Assembly: GCA_030141605.1 (NCBI GenBank)
Contig: JAQGDQ010000023.1
Coordinates: 1,174,328-1,221,746 of the forward strand
From: Tubiluchus corallicola
Taxonomy: Eukaryota > Priapulida > Priapulimorpha > Priapulimorphida > Tubiluchidae
Direction of reading: 5' to 3'
Length of the DNA stretch: 47,419 nucleotides
Shown: positions 20,824 to 30,338 of the stretch, in pieces
How positions within the stretch are numbered: the stretch's first letter is position 1
Layout of the letters: the number at the start of each line of letters is the position of its first letter
Position numbers and translations under genes: made by a program
The notes under the pieces: model-generated
Seen by the model: only the letters and a program-made list of their open reading frames with translations
Databases searched by the model: none
What the model was told of the DNA's origin: nothing

Positions 20824-22530
20824 ATGCCGCACGGTGTAGGCCGCGGTGCCATCCGTTCTGCCTCCATTAAAAGCGGAGAGCAGTCCACTGGTGTCAGAAC
20901 AAGTGGGATGTTACCCTCATCTGGGCATTCCGATTATTGTACTGTGGTTGATGTTGACTTAGAACGGTTACAACACCGTCAGCTTGCCGATTTTCTATTA
21001 GAACAGAGTGTGTATTCTTCTAATGGTCAAGAATTAAGGGGCACTGCCTTAGATTCTACGGAACATTGCTATAGTTTTGATGTTAGTTGTACTAATAATG
21101 AGGATGTATTGTCGATCTGTGCTTGTAATACAACTAATCCTTTTGTTACTTGCCCTGTGCATAACCTTTGTACTGAAAAGCATGCAGCGAAGCCACCTGA
21201 ATGTTCAAGTAGGCAAAGCCAAGGTCAGCTACCTTTGCTACCTGCTACTTCACAACATTCCGCTTCCCAGCCTAGCGCGAGTACTTGGGGCATGTCTAAT
21301 ATTGATTTTCTTTCAGGGCACGCGGCTAGCGATCCAAATGCAGCATTGGGCACGGGAGTTAGTCCAAGTAATCAAAATTTTGGGCAAAATTTCGCGTCAG
21401 ATACTTATCAAATCAGACAACAGTTGTCTAGTATTTCTGAGAGTTTTCAAGACCTGAGAAATGTGGTTGCTACGCTGCCTCAGGCAATTTCCAGTGCCAT
21501 TTTGGATTTTACCGCATGTCGCGAACCAGAGACGCCTACAACAGGTGGTATTTTGGCAAAGAAGCCTCTTTTGGGTTCTACCCCTGTAATGGCGAATACT
21601 GACACTGCTGACGCACTGCATCAAAATCAAGGGTCTAGCCAGATTCAAAATGGTCCTTCTGGCTGCACCCCACGTGTACGTTTTGAAACTGGCCTAAGCA
21701 ATCTAGACCAGTCTTTCGAGCCCATTTTGCGGACTTCCGGTTGTTCTACTGCACAAACAGGGTTGGCAACCAGCACCGTGGCACAAAATGTCGCTAATGC
21801 TACTGCAAACATGGCGAGTGACATCAGCATGGGGCGGCTCGGTGAAAAGGCACTCCGAGGTCTACCACCTTTTGATGGCGAGACAGTGTCTTGGGAAAGT
21901 TTTGAGGCACAGTTCCAGCTTCTCCGTCGGGCTAATGGCTGGGACAACACCGAGGCTGGTGCGCGATTAGCATTAATATTAAAAGGGAGTGCTGCGGGCA
22001 TGCTGGAAGTCATTCCTGAGGCGCAAAGGTCCAACTATGACGTCCTTTCGTCGGCTCTTTGTCGTAGATACGGCTATCAAAATAGAGAGAGCGTTTATCG
22101 TGCGCATTATAACGCCAGAGTACGCCACACTGGTGAAGATTTAAGGCAATACGCTGAGCAATTGCGTGTTCTTTATCATCGTGTATTTCCAACCGTTGAT
22201 ACAAAAACTGCTGAGAAACAGCTAATTCATAAATTCGTAGATGGTTTAATGGATTCTGAGTTAGCAATACACATTCAGCAAAGTGTACCGCCTGATCTCG
22301 CAAGTGCTTTAGCTACTGCACTTACAGTTGAGTCCATTCGGGAAAACGAATCCCCAAGCAAAAGCTCGATTAAGGTTCAGCACCTACCTGTTACCTCGCC
22401 CCCCAGTTCGAAATCCAAAAGCCCAAATAGCGACGTTAGCAAATCTGCTCTTAATCGCACCCCTGAAAAACACGGCAGAGGTTCAAATGTTGGCCAGAAT
22501 AAGTCTCCTAAACCTACGGGTCGTGGTTGA
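20824..22530 (+). CDS. gag: Ty3/Gypsy retrotransposon Gag, intact 568-codon frame
   Basis: Gag packages element RNA into cytoplasmic virus-like particles. The frame starts with ATG just after the leader and runs 568 codons to TGA at 22,528-22,530. Residues 1-340 are Ser/Gln-rich and not recognisable. Residues about 347-507 are the conserved retrotransposon Gag core: LPPFDGETVSWESFEAQFQL, NGWDNTEAGARLALILKGSA, YDVLSSALCRRYGY, ending near LATALTVESIRE. A basic, Ser/Pro-rich tail follows and ends in GRG. The zinc knuckle normally fused to Gag is just beyond the TGA, in the same frame. The N-terminal region is unusually long for this group. It is the only retroelement gag in the window and the longest intact frame. 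Confidence 0.85.
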   Translation: MPHGVGRGAIRSASIKSGEQSTGVRTSGMLPSSGHSDYCTVVDVDLERLQHRQLADFLLEQSVYSSNGQELRGTALDSTEHCYSFDVSCTNNEDVLSICACNTTNPFVTCPVHNLCTEKHAAKPPECSSRQSQGQLPLLPATSQHSASQPSASTWGMSNIDFLSGHAASDPNAALGTGVSPSNQNFGQNFASDTYQIRQQLSSISESFQDLRNVVATLPQAISSAILDFTACREPETPTTGGILAKKPLLGSTPVMANTDTADALHQNQGSSQIQNGPSGCTPRVRFETGLSNLDQSFEPILRTSGCSTAQTGLATSTVAQNVANATANMASDISMGRLGEKALRGLPPFDGETVSWESFEAQFQLLRRANGWDNTEAGARLALILKGSAAGMLEVIPEAQRSNYDVLSSALCRRYGYQNRESVYRAHYNARVRHTGEDLRQYAEQLRVLYHRVFPTVDTKTAEKQLIHKFVDGLMDSELAIHIQQSVPPDLASALATALTVESIRENESPSKSSIKVQHLPVTSPPSSKSKSPNSDVSKSALNRTPEKHGRGSNVGQNKSPKPTGRG

Positions 22531-22743
22531 GGCCCAGTTTGTTATAATTGTGGTGGTTTTGGGCATTTAGCGAGACAGTGCTCTTCCCCTCCCCATAGTT
22601 GGACAGGCCAACGAACTCGCCATAGAGCACAATTTTCTAATAATTTTTGCCAAAACAATGGTTTTTCTGCAAATATGGGGCAAAATTATCCATGTACTGG
22701 GACTACCCCCCCCCCCCAAAAGACAGCCAGCCACTCGCACTAG
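22531..22743 (+). pseudogene. gag: Gag zinc-knuckle extension behind a stop codon
   Basis: Directly after TGA and in frame comes GPVCYNCGGFGHLARQC: a CX2CX4HX4C zinc knuckle at 22,540-22,581, which binds RNA in nucleocapsid domains. The frame continues to TAG at 22,741-22,743 through a 12-C run (22,706-22,717). The TGA follows CGTGGT and could be a CGA or similar codon lost by a CpG transition. Programmed readthrough is the alternative. Confidence 0.75.
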
Positions 22744-22747
22744 ATGA

Positions 22748-22962
22748 GCAGTCTCCGTAGGAGTACCCACATCGCATTACACCATTAATTATTCTGCGTC
22801 GGTTCGTAACAAAAACGCTGATAAGCAGCCTGCGCTTGGTTTGTATGTGCGCGGCTCAATAAACGGTCGCGTTTGTCGCATTTTAGTTGACACTGGTGCG
22901 AGTCAGACAACTGTAAGAAAAGAATTTCTTTCCTTACCAACTGGAGAAATTTTATTAGAAAG
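22748..22962 (+). pseudogene. pol: Retropepsin start of the Gypsy element, cut by satellite
   Basis: In another frame than Gag, the sequence reads NGRVCRILVDTGASQTTVRK. The aspartic protease signature is DTGAS, with the catalytic Asp codon at 22,889-22,891. The protease would cleave Gag-Pol. About 23 residues after the motif the sequence passes straight into satellite DNA, so the rest of protease, RT, RNase H, integrase and the 3' LTR are missing. The shift relative to Gag could be programmed or due to the poly-C run; other stops near 22,745 favour decay. Confidence 0.8.
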
Positions 22963-25900
22963 TCTTCTGCCATATACTTGAGATTAGTAGTATATTTCTT
23001 TTGTTCAGATGATTGTGACTGCTCTAGATGAGTACTAACTAGATGCTGCAATTTGTCTGTATTTAACAGATTATTGGGATTGGACGTATATGCCTTCTAA
23101 CTAGACACTTGACGTGTCTGAAAACCTGCTTCAGGTTGTCTGTAGACGTTTTGTTTACAGATGGAAGATGTCTTTTTATCATGAATGAAGTTGTCTGAAG
23201 CTTCCTTCTGATCAGATACACGAGATTGTGAATAAAGCTGTTATTACCAGACGCTTAAGTTTGGCTATATATGTCTTGTGACAAGCTATTTGAGGCCGTC
23301 TGTGTGTGTCTCTATTAAGATGCTTGACATTGCCTGTAGAAGCCTTCTGCCATATACTTGAGATTAGCAGTATATGTTTTCTGTCCAGATGTTTGAGATT
23401 TCTTTAGATGAGTTCTGACCAGATGCTGCAATTTGTCTGTAGATCTTAACAGATTAATGGGATTCGATATGGATGTCTTGAGTCTTGAAGTGTTAGTAGA
23501 TCTTTTAGATTGCTTGTAGGTGTTATCTTACCAAACGACTGAAATTGCCTGTATCTATGTCATCGTACCAAACGATAAGATTCCTGCAGATTTCTGCTGA
23601 TCAGGTACATGAGAGTGAGAATAGAGCTGCTATTACCAGATGCTTACGTTTGGTCATATATGTCCTCTGAGAAGCTGACTGAGGCTGTCTGCGTATGTCT
23701 CTGTTAAGACGCTTAGTATTGCCTGTAGCAGTCTTTTGCCAGATACTTGAGACTGGTAGTACATTTTTTGTACCCAGATTTTTGACATTGCTTTAAGTCA
23801 GTTCTGACTATATGTTTTAATTTGTTTTCCAAGCCTTAGAACCAAACGCTTCAGTCTGGCTATGCATGTCTTGGGTCAAGCTAATTGAGGCTGCCTGTGT
23901 TTGCCTCTGTTAAGATGCTTGACTTTGCCTGTAGAACTGTCATTACCAGATGCTCAAGTTTGGTCTCATATGTCCTCTGACAAGCTGACTGAGGCTATCT
24001 GTGTGGGTGTCTCTGTTAAGATGCTTGGCATTGCCTGTAGAAGTCTTCTGCCATATACTTGAAAATAGCAGTACATTTCTTCTGTTCAGATGACAGGGAC
24101 TGCTCTAGATGAGTTCGGACTAGATGTTTTAAGTCGTTATCCAAGCTTTAGAACCAGACGCTCAAGTTTGGCTATGCATGTCTTGTGGCAAGCTAATTGA
24201 GGCTATCTGTGTGTGTGTGTGTCTCTGTTAAGGCGCTTAGTATTGCCCGTAGAAGTCTTTTGCCGGGATACTTGACATCGGCAGTGCATTTCTGCATATT
24301 TCTTCTGATCAGGTACATGAGATTGAGAATAAAACTGCTATTACCAGATGCTTACGTTTGGCCATATATGTCCTCTGAGAAGCTGATTGAGGCTGTCTGC
24401 GTATGTCTCTGTTAAGACGCTTGGCATTGCCTGTAGAAGTCTTCTGCCATATACTTGAAATTAGCTGTACATTTCTTCTGTTCAGATGATTGGGACTGCT
24501 CTAGAGGAGTTCCGACTAGAAGTTTTAAATCGTTTTCCAAGCTTTAGAACCAAACGCTCAAGTTTGGCTATGCATGTCTTGGTATGAGCTAATTGAGGGT
24601 GCCTGTGTATGTCTCTGTTAAGACGCTTAGCATTGACGGTAGAAGTCACCTGCCATATACTTGAAATTAACAGTACATTTCTTCTGTTCAGATGACAGGG
24701 ACTGCTCTAGATGAGTTCTGACTAGATGTTTTAAATCGTTATCCAAGCTTTAGAACCAGACGCTCAAGTTTGGCTATGCATGTCTTGTGGCAAGCTAATT
24801 GCGGCTATCTGTGTGTGTGTGTCTCTGTTAAGATGCTTGGCATTGCCTGTAGAAGTCTTCTGCCATATACTTGAAATTAGCTGTACATTTCTTCTGTTCA
24901 GATGATTGGGACTGCTCTAGATGAGTTCGGACTAGATGTTTTAAGTCGTTATCCAAGCTTTAGAACCAGACGCTCAAGTTTGGCTATGCATGTCTTGTGG
25001 CAAGCTAATTGAGGCTATCTGTGTGTGTGTGTCTCTGTTAAGGCGCTTAGTATTGCCCGTAGAAGTCTTTTGCCGGGATACTTGACATCGGCAGTGCATT
25101 TCTGCAGATTTCTCCTGATCAGGTACATGAGATTGAGAATAAAACTGCCATTACCAGAAGCTAAGTTTGGCCATATATGTCCTCTGGCAAGCTGATTGAG
25201 GATATCTGTGTATGTCTCTGTTAAGACGCTCAGTATAGCCTGTAGAAGTCTTTTGCCACATACTTGAGATTAGCAGGATATGTTTTCTGTCCAGATGTTT
25301 GAGATTGCTTTAGATGAGTTCTGATTACATGTTTTTATTTGTTTTCCAAGCCTTAGAACCAAACGCTTCAGTCTGGCTATGCATGTCTTGTTGCAAGCTA
25401 GTTGTGGCTATCTGTGTGTGTGTGTGTGTGTGTCTGCTGAGAAGCTTTGCATTGCCTGTAGAAGTCTTCTGCCATATACCTGAAATTAGCAGTACATTTC
25501 TTCTGTTCAGATGACAGGGACTGCTCTAGATCAGTTCTGACTAGATGTTTTAAATCGTTATCCAAGCTTTAGAACCAGACGCTCAAGTTTGGCTATGCAT
25601 GTCTTGTGGCAAGCTAATTGCGGCTATCTGTGTGTGTGTGTCTCTGTTAAGATGCTTGGCATTGCCTGTAGAAGTCTTCTGCCATATACTTGAAATTAGC
25701 TGTACATTTCTTCTGTTCAGATGATTGGGACTGCTCTAGAGGAGTTCCGACTAGAAGTTTTAAATCGTTTTCCAAGCTTTAGAACCAGACGCTCAAGTTT
25801 GGCTATGCATGTCTTGTGGCAAGCTAATTGCGGCTATCTGTGTGGGTGTCTCTGTTAAGATGCTTGGCATTGCCTGTAGAAGTCTTCTGCCATATACTTG

Positions 25901-26097
25901 AAATTAGCTGTACATTTCTTCTGTTCAGATGATTGGGACTGCTCTAGAGGAGTTCCGACTAGAAGTTTTAAATCGTTTTCCAAGCTTTAGAACCAAACGC
26001 TCAAGTTTGGCTATGCATGTCTTGGTATGAGCTAATTGAGGGTGCCTGTGTATGTCTCTGTTAAGACGCTTAGCATTGACGGTAGAAGTCTCCTGCC
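22960..26097. repeat. Satellite array, left part
   Basis: Tandem repeats start within the shared AGTCTTCTGCC at the Gypsy junction and continue to the RTE insertion. Recurrent landmarks are GGCTATGCATGTCTTGTG, CTCTGTTAAGACGCTT, GCCTGTAGAAGTCTTCTGCC, ATATACTTGA(G/A)ATTAGCAG and TAGATGAGTTCTGA. The first kilobase (to about 23,900) is more diverged and has longer periods: ATACTTGAGA recurs at about 22,973, 23,353 and 23,741, spacings of about 380 and 389 bp. Toward the right the approximately 206-bp type A unit dominates, with occasional approximately 186-bp type B units. Transcription or function is not evident. Confidence 0.93.
26090..26097. repeat. Left target-site duplication of the RTE-like insertion (CTCCTGCC)
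   Basis: The same eight bases are found at 29,255-29,262 on the other side of the element. In the uninterrupted satellite (41,568-41,575) they occur once. Confidence 0.85.
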
Positions 26098-26109
26098 TTA
26101 CCTTAGACC

Positions 26110-27798
26110 TTAGTCCTTCCTGCGCATTGATGCACATTGGGCAGACAGCATTTTCCACTGAGTTCTATCGGCGGCTTCGTTCTCTACGTTTTCCCAACGT
26201 ATGTTGACAGCTCGAAGGTCTTCTTTGAAGGATCTGCGCCACGTTGTTTTTGGCCGACCTCTTTTTCGTTTCCCACCAGGTGGTTCCCACTGTACTGCTG
26301 TTTTGGTGTAACGACTTTCTGATAGACGGAGAATATGTCCAGCCAGTTTCATTCTTCTCTCTGTAACTATATCTTGTTACCGCAATGACTGCGCTCGTTG
26401 AAGAACTTCTACATTGGTGACATGGTCGCGGTAGGAGATTTTTAGTATCTTTCGAAGGCATTTTTGGTGGAAGACGTTCAGTTTCTTTGATAACTCCGCT
26501 GTGACTTTCCAGGTTTCGCTGGCATAGAGAGCCGTTGGCAGCACAATGGCGTTGTACAGACGAAGTTTGATTTTCATGTCAATTTTCTTGCTTGTCCAGA
26601 TTTTTCCCATCTTCCTAAATACTGCTGTTGCTTTGCCGATTCTCCCCCTGATGTCATTTTCTGTACCTCCATTACAGGTCATCACACTGCCCAGATATGA
26701 AAAACTGGTAACGTTCTTAACCATTTGGCCTCCCACTGTTATATGTACATCATTCTGTTGGTTTGTCCACACTTTCAAAACTTTGGTCTTTTCTTGACTA
26801 ATTCTCAATCCAATTTTTCCCGCTACTTCTTCCATACTTGTGGTCAGTTGTTGCAGGCTTTCTTTTGATGTTTCCAGAAGAGCTATATCGTCAGCAAAGT
26901 CCAGATCTGCCAATCGTTGTTGTTGTTTCCATTGCATTCCTAGATCTTTACCATCAACCGCCTTCTTCATGATGAAATCAATCGTCAGTAGGAACAGGAA
27001 TGGCGACATAATGCAACCCTGCTTAACTCCAGTTTCGATGGTGAAATACTCGGTGTTTCCCTCTTGTGTTCTTATACAACAGCCGCTGTTTTGGTAAAAG
27101 TTCTGGATGGTTGAAATGAATGTCTGTGGGATACCATACAGAGAAGCAATTTTCCATAGAGACTGCCTGTGAACAGAGTCAAAAGCCTTCTTGAAATCAA
27201 TAAAATTGATTAATAAGGGCTGTTGGAATTCCATACATTGCTCAATGATGTTTCTGAGAGTGAATATCTGTTCACAGCATGATCTTCCTTTTCTAAATCC
27301 AGCTTGTTGTTCTCTTAGTCTTATATCAACAGCATCTCTCAACCGATCTAGCAGCACTATACTCAGGACTTTTCCAGGTATTGACATCAGAGTTATTTCT
27401 CTCCAATTATTGCAATCTGTCAGGTTCCCTTTCTTAGGCAACTTCACGATGACTCCATTTCTCCAATCTTCGGGGACCTTTTGTTGTTCCCAGCAGCTGT
27501 TCAGGAGCTTTGTCATTGATCGTGTTATCCCTTTATTACCGTGTTTCAGGAGCTCAGCTGTTATTTGGTCCTCTCCAGCTGCTTTGTTGTTCTTTAGTTT
27601 TTTGATGGCAGTTTCGACTTCCAGTTCACTGATGTTGTCCAATCTTACATCTAGCTGTTGTTGTCCAATTTCATTCTCAAAATTGAATAATGTTGTTGGG
27701 TTTGGCTGGTTGAGAACTTCCTTGAAGTGTTCCACCCATCGTGCGTTTTGCTGTTCTGTTGTTGTGAGAGTCACACCACTTTTGTTCTTGATTGGCAC
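26110..27798 (-). pseudogene. RTE-like LINE reverse transcriptase and C-terminal region, one in-frame stop
   Basis: The frame 27,798 to 26,377 gives 473 codons. It has RT motifs in order: QQAGFRKGRSCCEQIFTLRN (residues about 164-183), INFIDFKKAFDSV with the first catalytic Asp at 201, GVKQGCIMSPFLF (257-269), and LDFADDIALL (299-308) with the catalytic Asp pair 303-304. After a TAA at 26,377-26,379 the same frame continues to 26,110 with MKLAGHILRLSESRYTK and KRKRGRPKTTWRR, the typical C-terminal motif, so the stop is a single lesion. RT copies element RNA at the nicked target. The true start lies in the endonuclease frame: a one-base shift near 27,800-27,830 separates them. Confidence 0.92.
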
Positions 27799-29102
27799 AG
27801 CTGGGTGCCTCCTGTTCCCGTTAGATCTTTAACAATTCTGTAGAGAGTCTTGGTATCATTATGGCTGGCTGCTAACTGTGCTTCTTCACCCTTCTTTTCA
27901 AACCATTCGTTCTTGTCCCTCCTGCAACGTCTTTTTACTGCTCTATCTGCCAGTTGGTACTGCTCATTGGCTTGACTCCTGCTTTCTAGTGTTTTTGCTT
28001 GGTCTCTCATTTGCTTAGTCTTCTTTCTTTCATCAATTAATTCCCAAGTTTTTTCTTGTATCCACATTTCTTTTCTGTTACCCCTTCTTCTGCCGATCTG
28101 TTCATCTGCAACTGCTGTTACTGCTTCTTTGAATATTTTCCACTGTTCTTCAATATCGTTGGCTTGTAGTAGTGGTTCAAATTTGTTGCTAAGTGCAAGT
28201 TCAAAACTCCTTGCTTTTTGTTGGTCTTTCAGGTTTTCAACCGCAAAAGGTCTAGTGATTTTTGGCTTTTGTATCTTTTTCAGTTTGAGCTGCACTTTTC
28301 CTTGAACTAGGTGGTGGTCAGAGCCCACATCAGCTCCACGACATACTTTCACATCTTTCAGTGCTGATCTCCATCTCTTGCTGATACAGATGTAGTCGAT
28401 TTCGTTCTGTGTATTTCCATCTGGTGACCTCCATGTCTTCTTGTGGATGGTTTTGTGGGCAAAATAAGTATTTCCAATACACAGTCCATTTAAATTGCAC
28501 AACATCAGGAGCCGTTCACCATTGTTGTTTGTTTCTTGAGCTGATCCATGTGGCCCGATTACATGCTCCAATCCGTGTCTGTTGTTGTCAATCTTTGCAT
28601 TCATAACACCCATGAGGAGAATGATGTCATGGCTGGGGATGTCATTCAGCACATCTTGACATTGTTGGTAGAAATCATCTTTAACTTGTTCATCTGTATC
28701 TTCAGTTGGTGCGTAAATGCAAACAATAGTTGTTTTCGCATGCCTTGACTGCATTCGGGCAGTTATTATCCTCTCACTGACTGGGTTCCATCCTATTAGT
28801 GTCTTTGCTGCCTCTTTGTTCAGCATCAGACCAACACCTCTCTGGTGATCCTCCTCTGATCCTGAATACAGAAAGGTTGTTTCTCCACTCTTGATGTTTC
28901 CGCTTCCTGTCAATCTCACTTCCGTTACGCCTAAGATACTGAGTTGATAGTTGTTGAATTCCCGGATAACTTGGGCCATTTTTCCTGTTTGGAACATTGT
29001 TCTTACATTCCAGGTGCCAATTTTTGTCACCTTTGTGGCACTCAGTATAGAGTTCTTCATCGGATGCTGGGCTTCCTCTCGGCTTTGACCTAGCATCGTC
29101 AT
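27771..29102 (-). CDS. RTE-like LINE apurinic-type endonuclease, N-terminal part of the polyprotein
   Basis: 443 codons from ATG at 29,102. Endonuclease motifs: IGTWNVRTM (Asn 32), LGVTEVRLTG (Glu 61), IYAPTEDTDE (Tyr 130), NEIDYICIS (Asp 236) and GSDHHLV (Asp-His 262-263). This domain nicks the target DNA to prime reverse transcription. In the GDxNAK motif the Asp is Val here (MGVMNAKI, Val 166), a substitution at a position needed in related nucleases, so activity is doubtful. Residues about 290-430 are the linker toward RT. The frame leaves the RT frame by a one-base shift near 27,800-27,830 and then stops, so one polyprotein has become two ORFs. Confidence 0.88.
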   Translation of the reverse strand: MTMLGQSREEAQHPMKNSILSATKVTKIGTWNVRTMFQTGKMAQVIREFNNYQLSILGVTEVRLTGSGNIKSGETTFLYSGSEEDHQRGVGLMLNKEAAKTLIGWNPVSERIITARMQSRHAKTTIVCIYAPTEDTDEQVKDDFYQQCQDVLNDIPSHDIILLMGVMNAKIDNNRHGLEHVIGPHGSAQETNNNGERLLMLCNLNGLCIGNTYFAHKTIHKKTWRSPDGNTQNEIDYICISKRWRSALKDVKVCRGADVGSDHHLVQGKVQLKLKKIQKPKITRPFAVENLKDQQKARSFELALSNKFEPLLQANDIEEQWKIFKEAVTAVADEQIGRRRGNRKEMWIQEKTWELIDERKKTKQMRDQAKTLESRSQANEQYQLADRAVKRRCRRDKNEWFEKKGEEAQLAASHNDTKTLYRIVKDLTGTGGTQLCQSRTKVV

Positions 29103-29254
29103 AACATGGGTCGAACTTTCTGCTTTGTGCCGATTTGTGTCAGTAGATTTGTTTCTGTCTGTTTCTGTAGCAATTGAGAACTTTTACAGGATAGGGGTGC
29201 TAACCCTAAGCCCAACCCTCCTCCTCTCTCAACCGGGCTTGGGACCGGCTATGG
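29103..29254 (-). other. 5' leader of the RTE-like LINE
   Basis: About 150 nt between the ATG and the target-site duplication. The outermost bases form a GC-rich patch (AGCCATAGCCGGTCCC on the minus strand). Such leaders normally contain an internal promoter; no specific element was recognised. Confidence 0.55.
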
Positions 29255-29262
29255 CTCCTGCC
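29255..29262. repeat. Right target-site duplication of the RTE-like insertion (CTCCTGCC)
   Basis: Matches 26,090-26,097 exactly and continues into satellite ATATACTTGAAATTAACAG. Confidence 0.85.
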
Positions 29263-29386
29263 ATATACTTGAAATTAACAGTACATTTCTTCTGTTCAGA
29301 TGACAGGGATTGTTCTAGATGAGTTCTGACTAGATGTTTTAAATCGTTATCCAAGCTTTAGAACCAGACGCTCAAGTTTGGCTATG
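29257..29386. repeat. Truncated satellite unit (130 bp) next to the RTE 5' end
   Basis: CCTGCCATATACTTGAAATT occurs at 29,257 and again at 29,387. The first copy stops after GGCTATG, leaving out about 75 bp of a normal unit. GGCTATG also occurs at the outer end of the RTE (29,247-29,253), pointing to microhomology. Confidence 0.7.
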
Positions 29387-29715
29387 CCTGCCATATACTT
29401 GAAATTAACAGTACATTTCTTCTGTTCAGATGACAGGGACTGCTCTAGATGAGTTCTGACTAGATGTTTTAAATCGTTATCCAAGCTTTAGAACCAGACG
29501 CTCAAGTTTGGCTATGCATGTCTTGTGACAAGCTAATTGAGGCTATCTGTGTATGTCTCTGTTAAGACGCTTGACTTTGCCTGTAGAAGTCTTTTGCCAT
29601 ATACTTGAGATTAGCGGAATATGTTTTCTGTCCAGATTTTTGAGATTGCTTAGATGAGTTCTGATTAGATGTTTTTATTTGTTTTCCAAGCATTAGATCC
29701 AAACGCTTCAGTCTG

Positions 29716-29923
29716 GCTATGCATGTCTTGTGACAAGCTAATTGAGGCTATCTGTGTGTGTGTCTCTGTTAAGACGCTTAGCATTGCCTGTAGCAGTCTT
29801 TTGCCAGATACCTGAAATTAGCAGTACATTTCTTCTGTTCAGATGATTGGGACTGCTCTAGATGAGTTCTGACTAGATGTTTTAAACCGTTTTCCAAGCT
29901 TTAGAACCAGACGCTCAAGTTTG
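29716..29923 (+). repeat. Example of satellite monomer type A (208 bp)
   Basis: From one GCTATGCATG to the next. Splits into six parts of about 33-36 bp that resemble each other, each with the plan (C)CAGATGCTTGAG..TTG, six to nine variable bases, then GTCTTCTG. Recognisable starts are CCAGATGTTTGAGATTG, ACTAGATGTTTTAAA, ACCAGACGCTCAAGTTTG, ACAAGCTAATTGAGG, TTAAGACGCTTGACTTTG and CCATATACTTGAGATTAG. Confidence 0.8.
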
Positions 29924-30338
29924 GCTATGCATGTCTTGTGACAAGCTAATTGAGGCTATCTGTGTGTGTGTCTCTGTTAAGACGCTTGACTTTGCCTGTA
30001 GAAGTCTTTTGCCATATACTTGAGATTAGCGGAATATGTTTTCTGTCCAGATTTTTGAGATTGCTTAGATGAGTTCTGATTAGATGTTTTTATTTGTTTT
30101 CCAAGCATTAGATCCAAACGCTTCAGTCTGGCTATGCATGTCTTGTGACAAGCTAATTGAGGCTATCTGTGTGTGTGTCTCTGTTAAGACGCTTGGCATT
30201 GCCTGTAGAAGTCTTTTGCCATATACCTGAAATTAGCAGTACATTTCTTCTGTTCAGATGATTGGGACTGCTCTAGATGAGTTCTGACTAGATGTTTTAA
30301 ACCGTTTTCCAAGCTTTAGAACCAGACGCTCAAGTTTG

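Larger units (their letters stand above)
26098..29254 (-). mobile_element. RTE-like LINE, nearly full length, inserted in the satellite
   Basis: A 3,157-bp insertion on the minus strand. Its 5' end is at the right (about 150 nt of leader, starting AGCCATAGCCGGTCCC on the minus strand), then endonuclease, RT and C-terminal region. Its short 3' tail at the left reads CTAAGGTCTAAGGTAA on the minus strand, the short non-polyA tail expected of the RTE clade. An 8-bp target-site duplication flanks it. The length is close to that of complete RTE elements. One frameshift, one in-frame stop and one catalytic substitution suggest it no longer moves by itself. Confidence 0.9.

Noticed and set aside
27191-27832. 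Plus-strand 213-codon frame
   Set aside because: Shadow of the minus-strand RTE reverse transcriptase, which has all its motifs.
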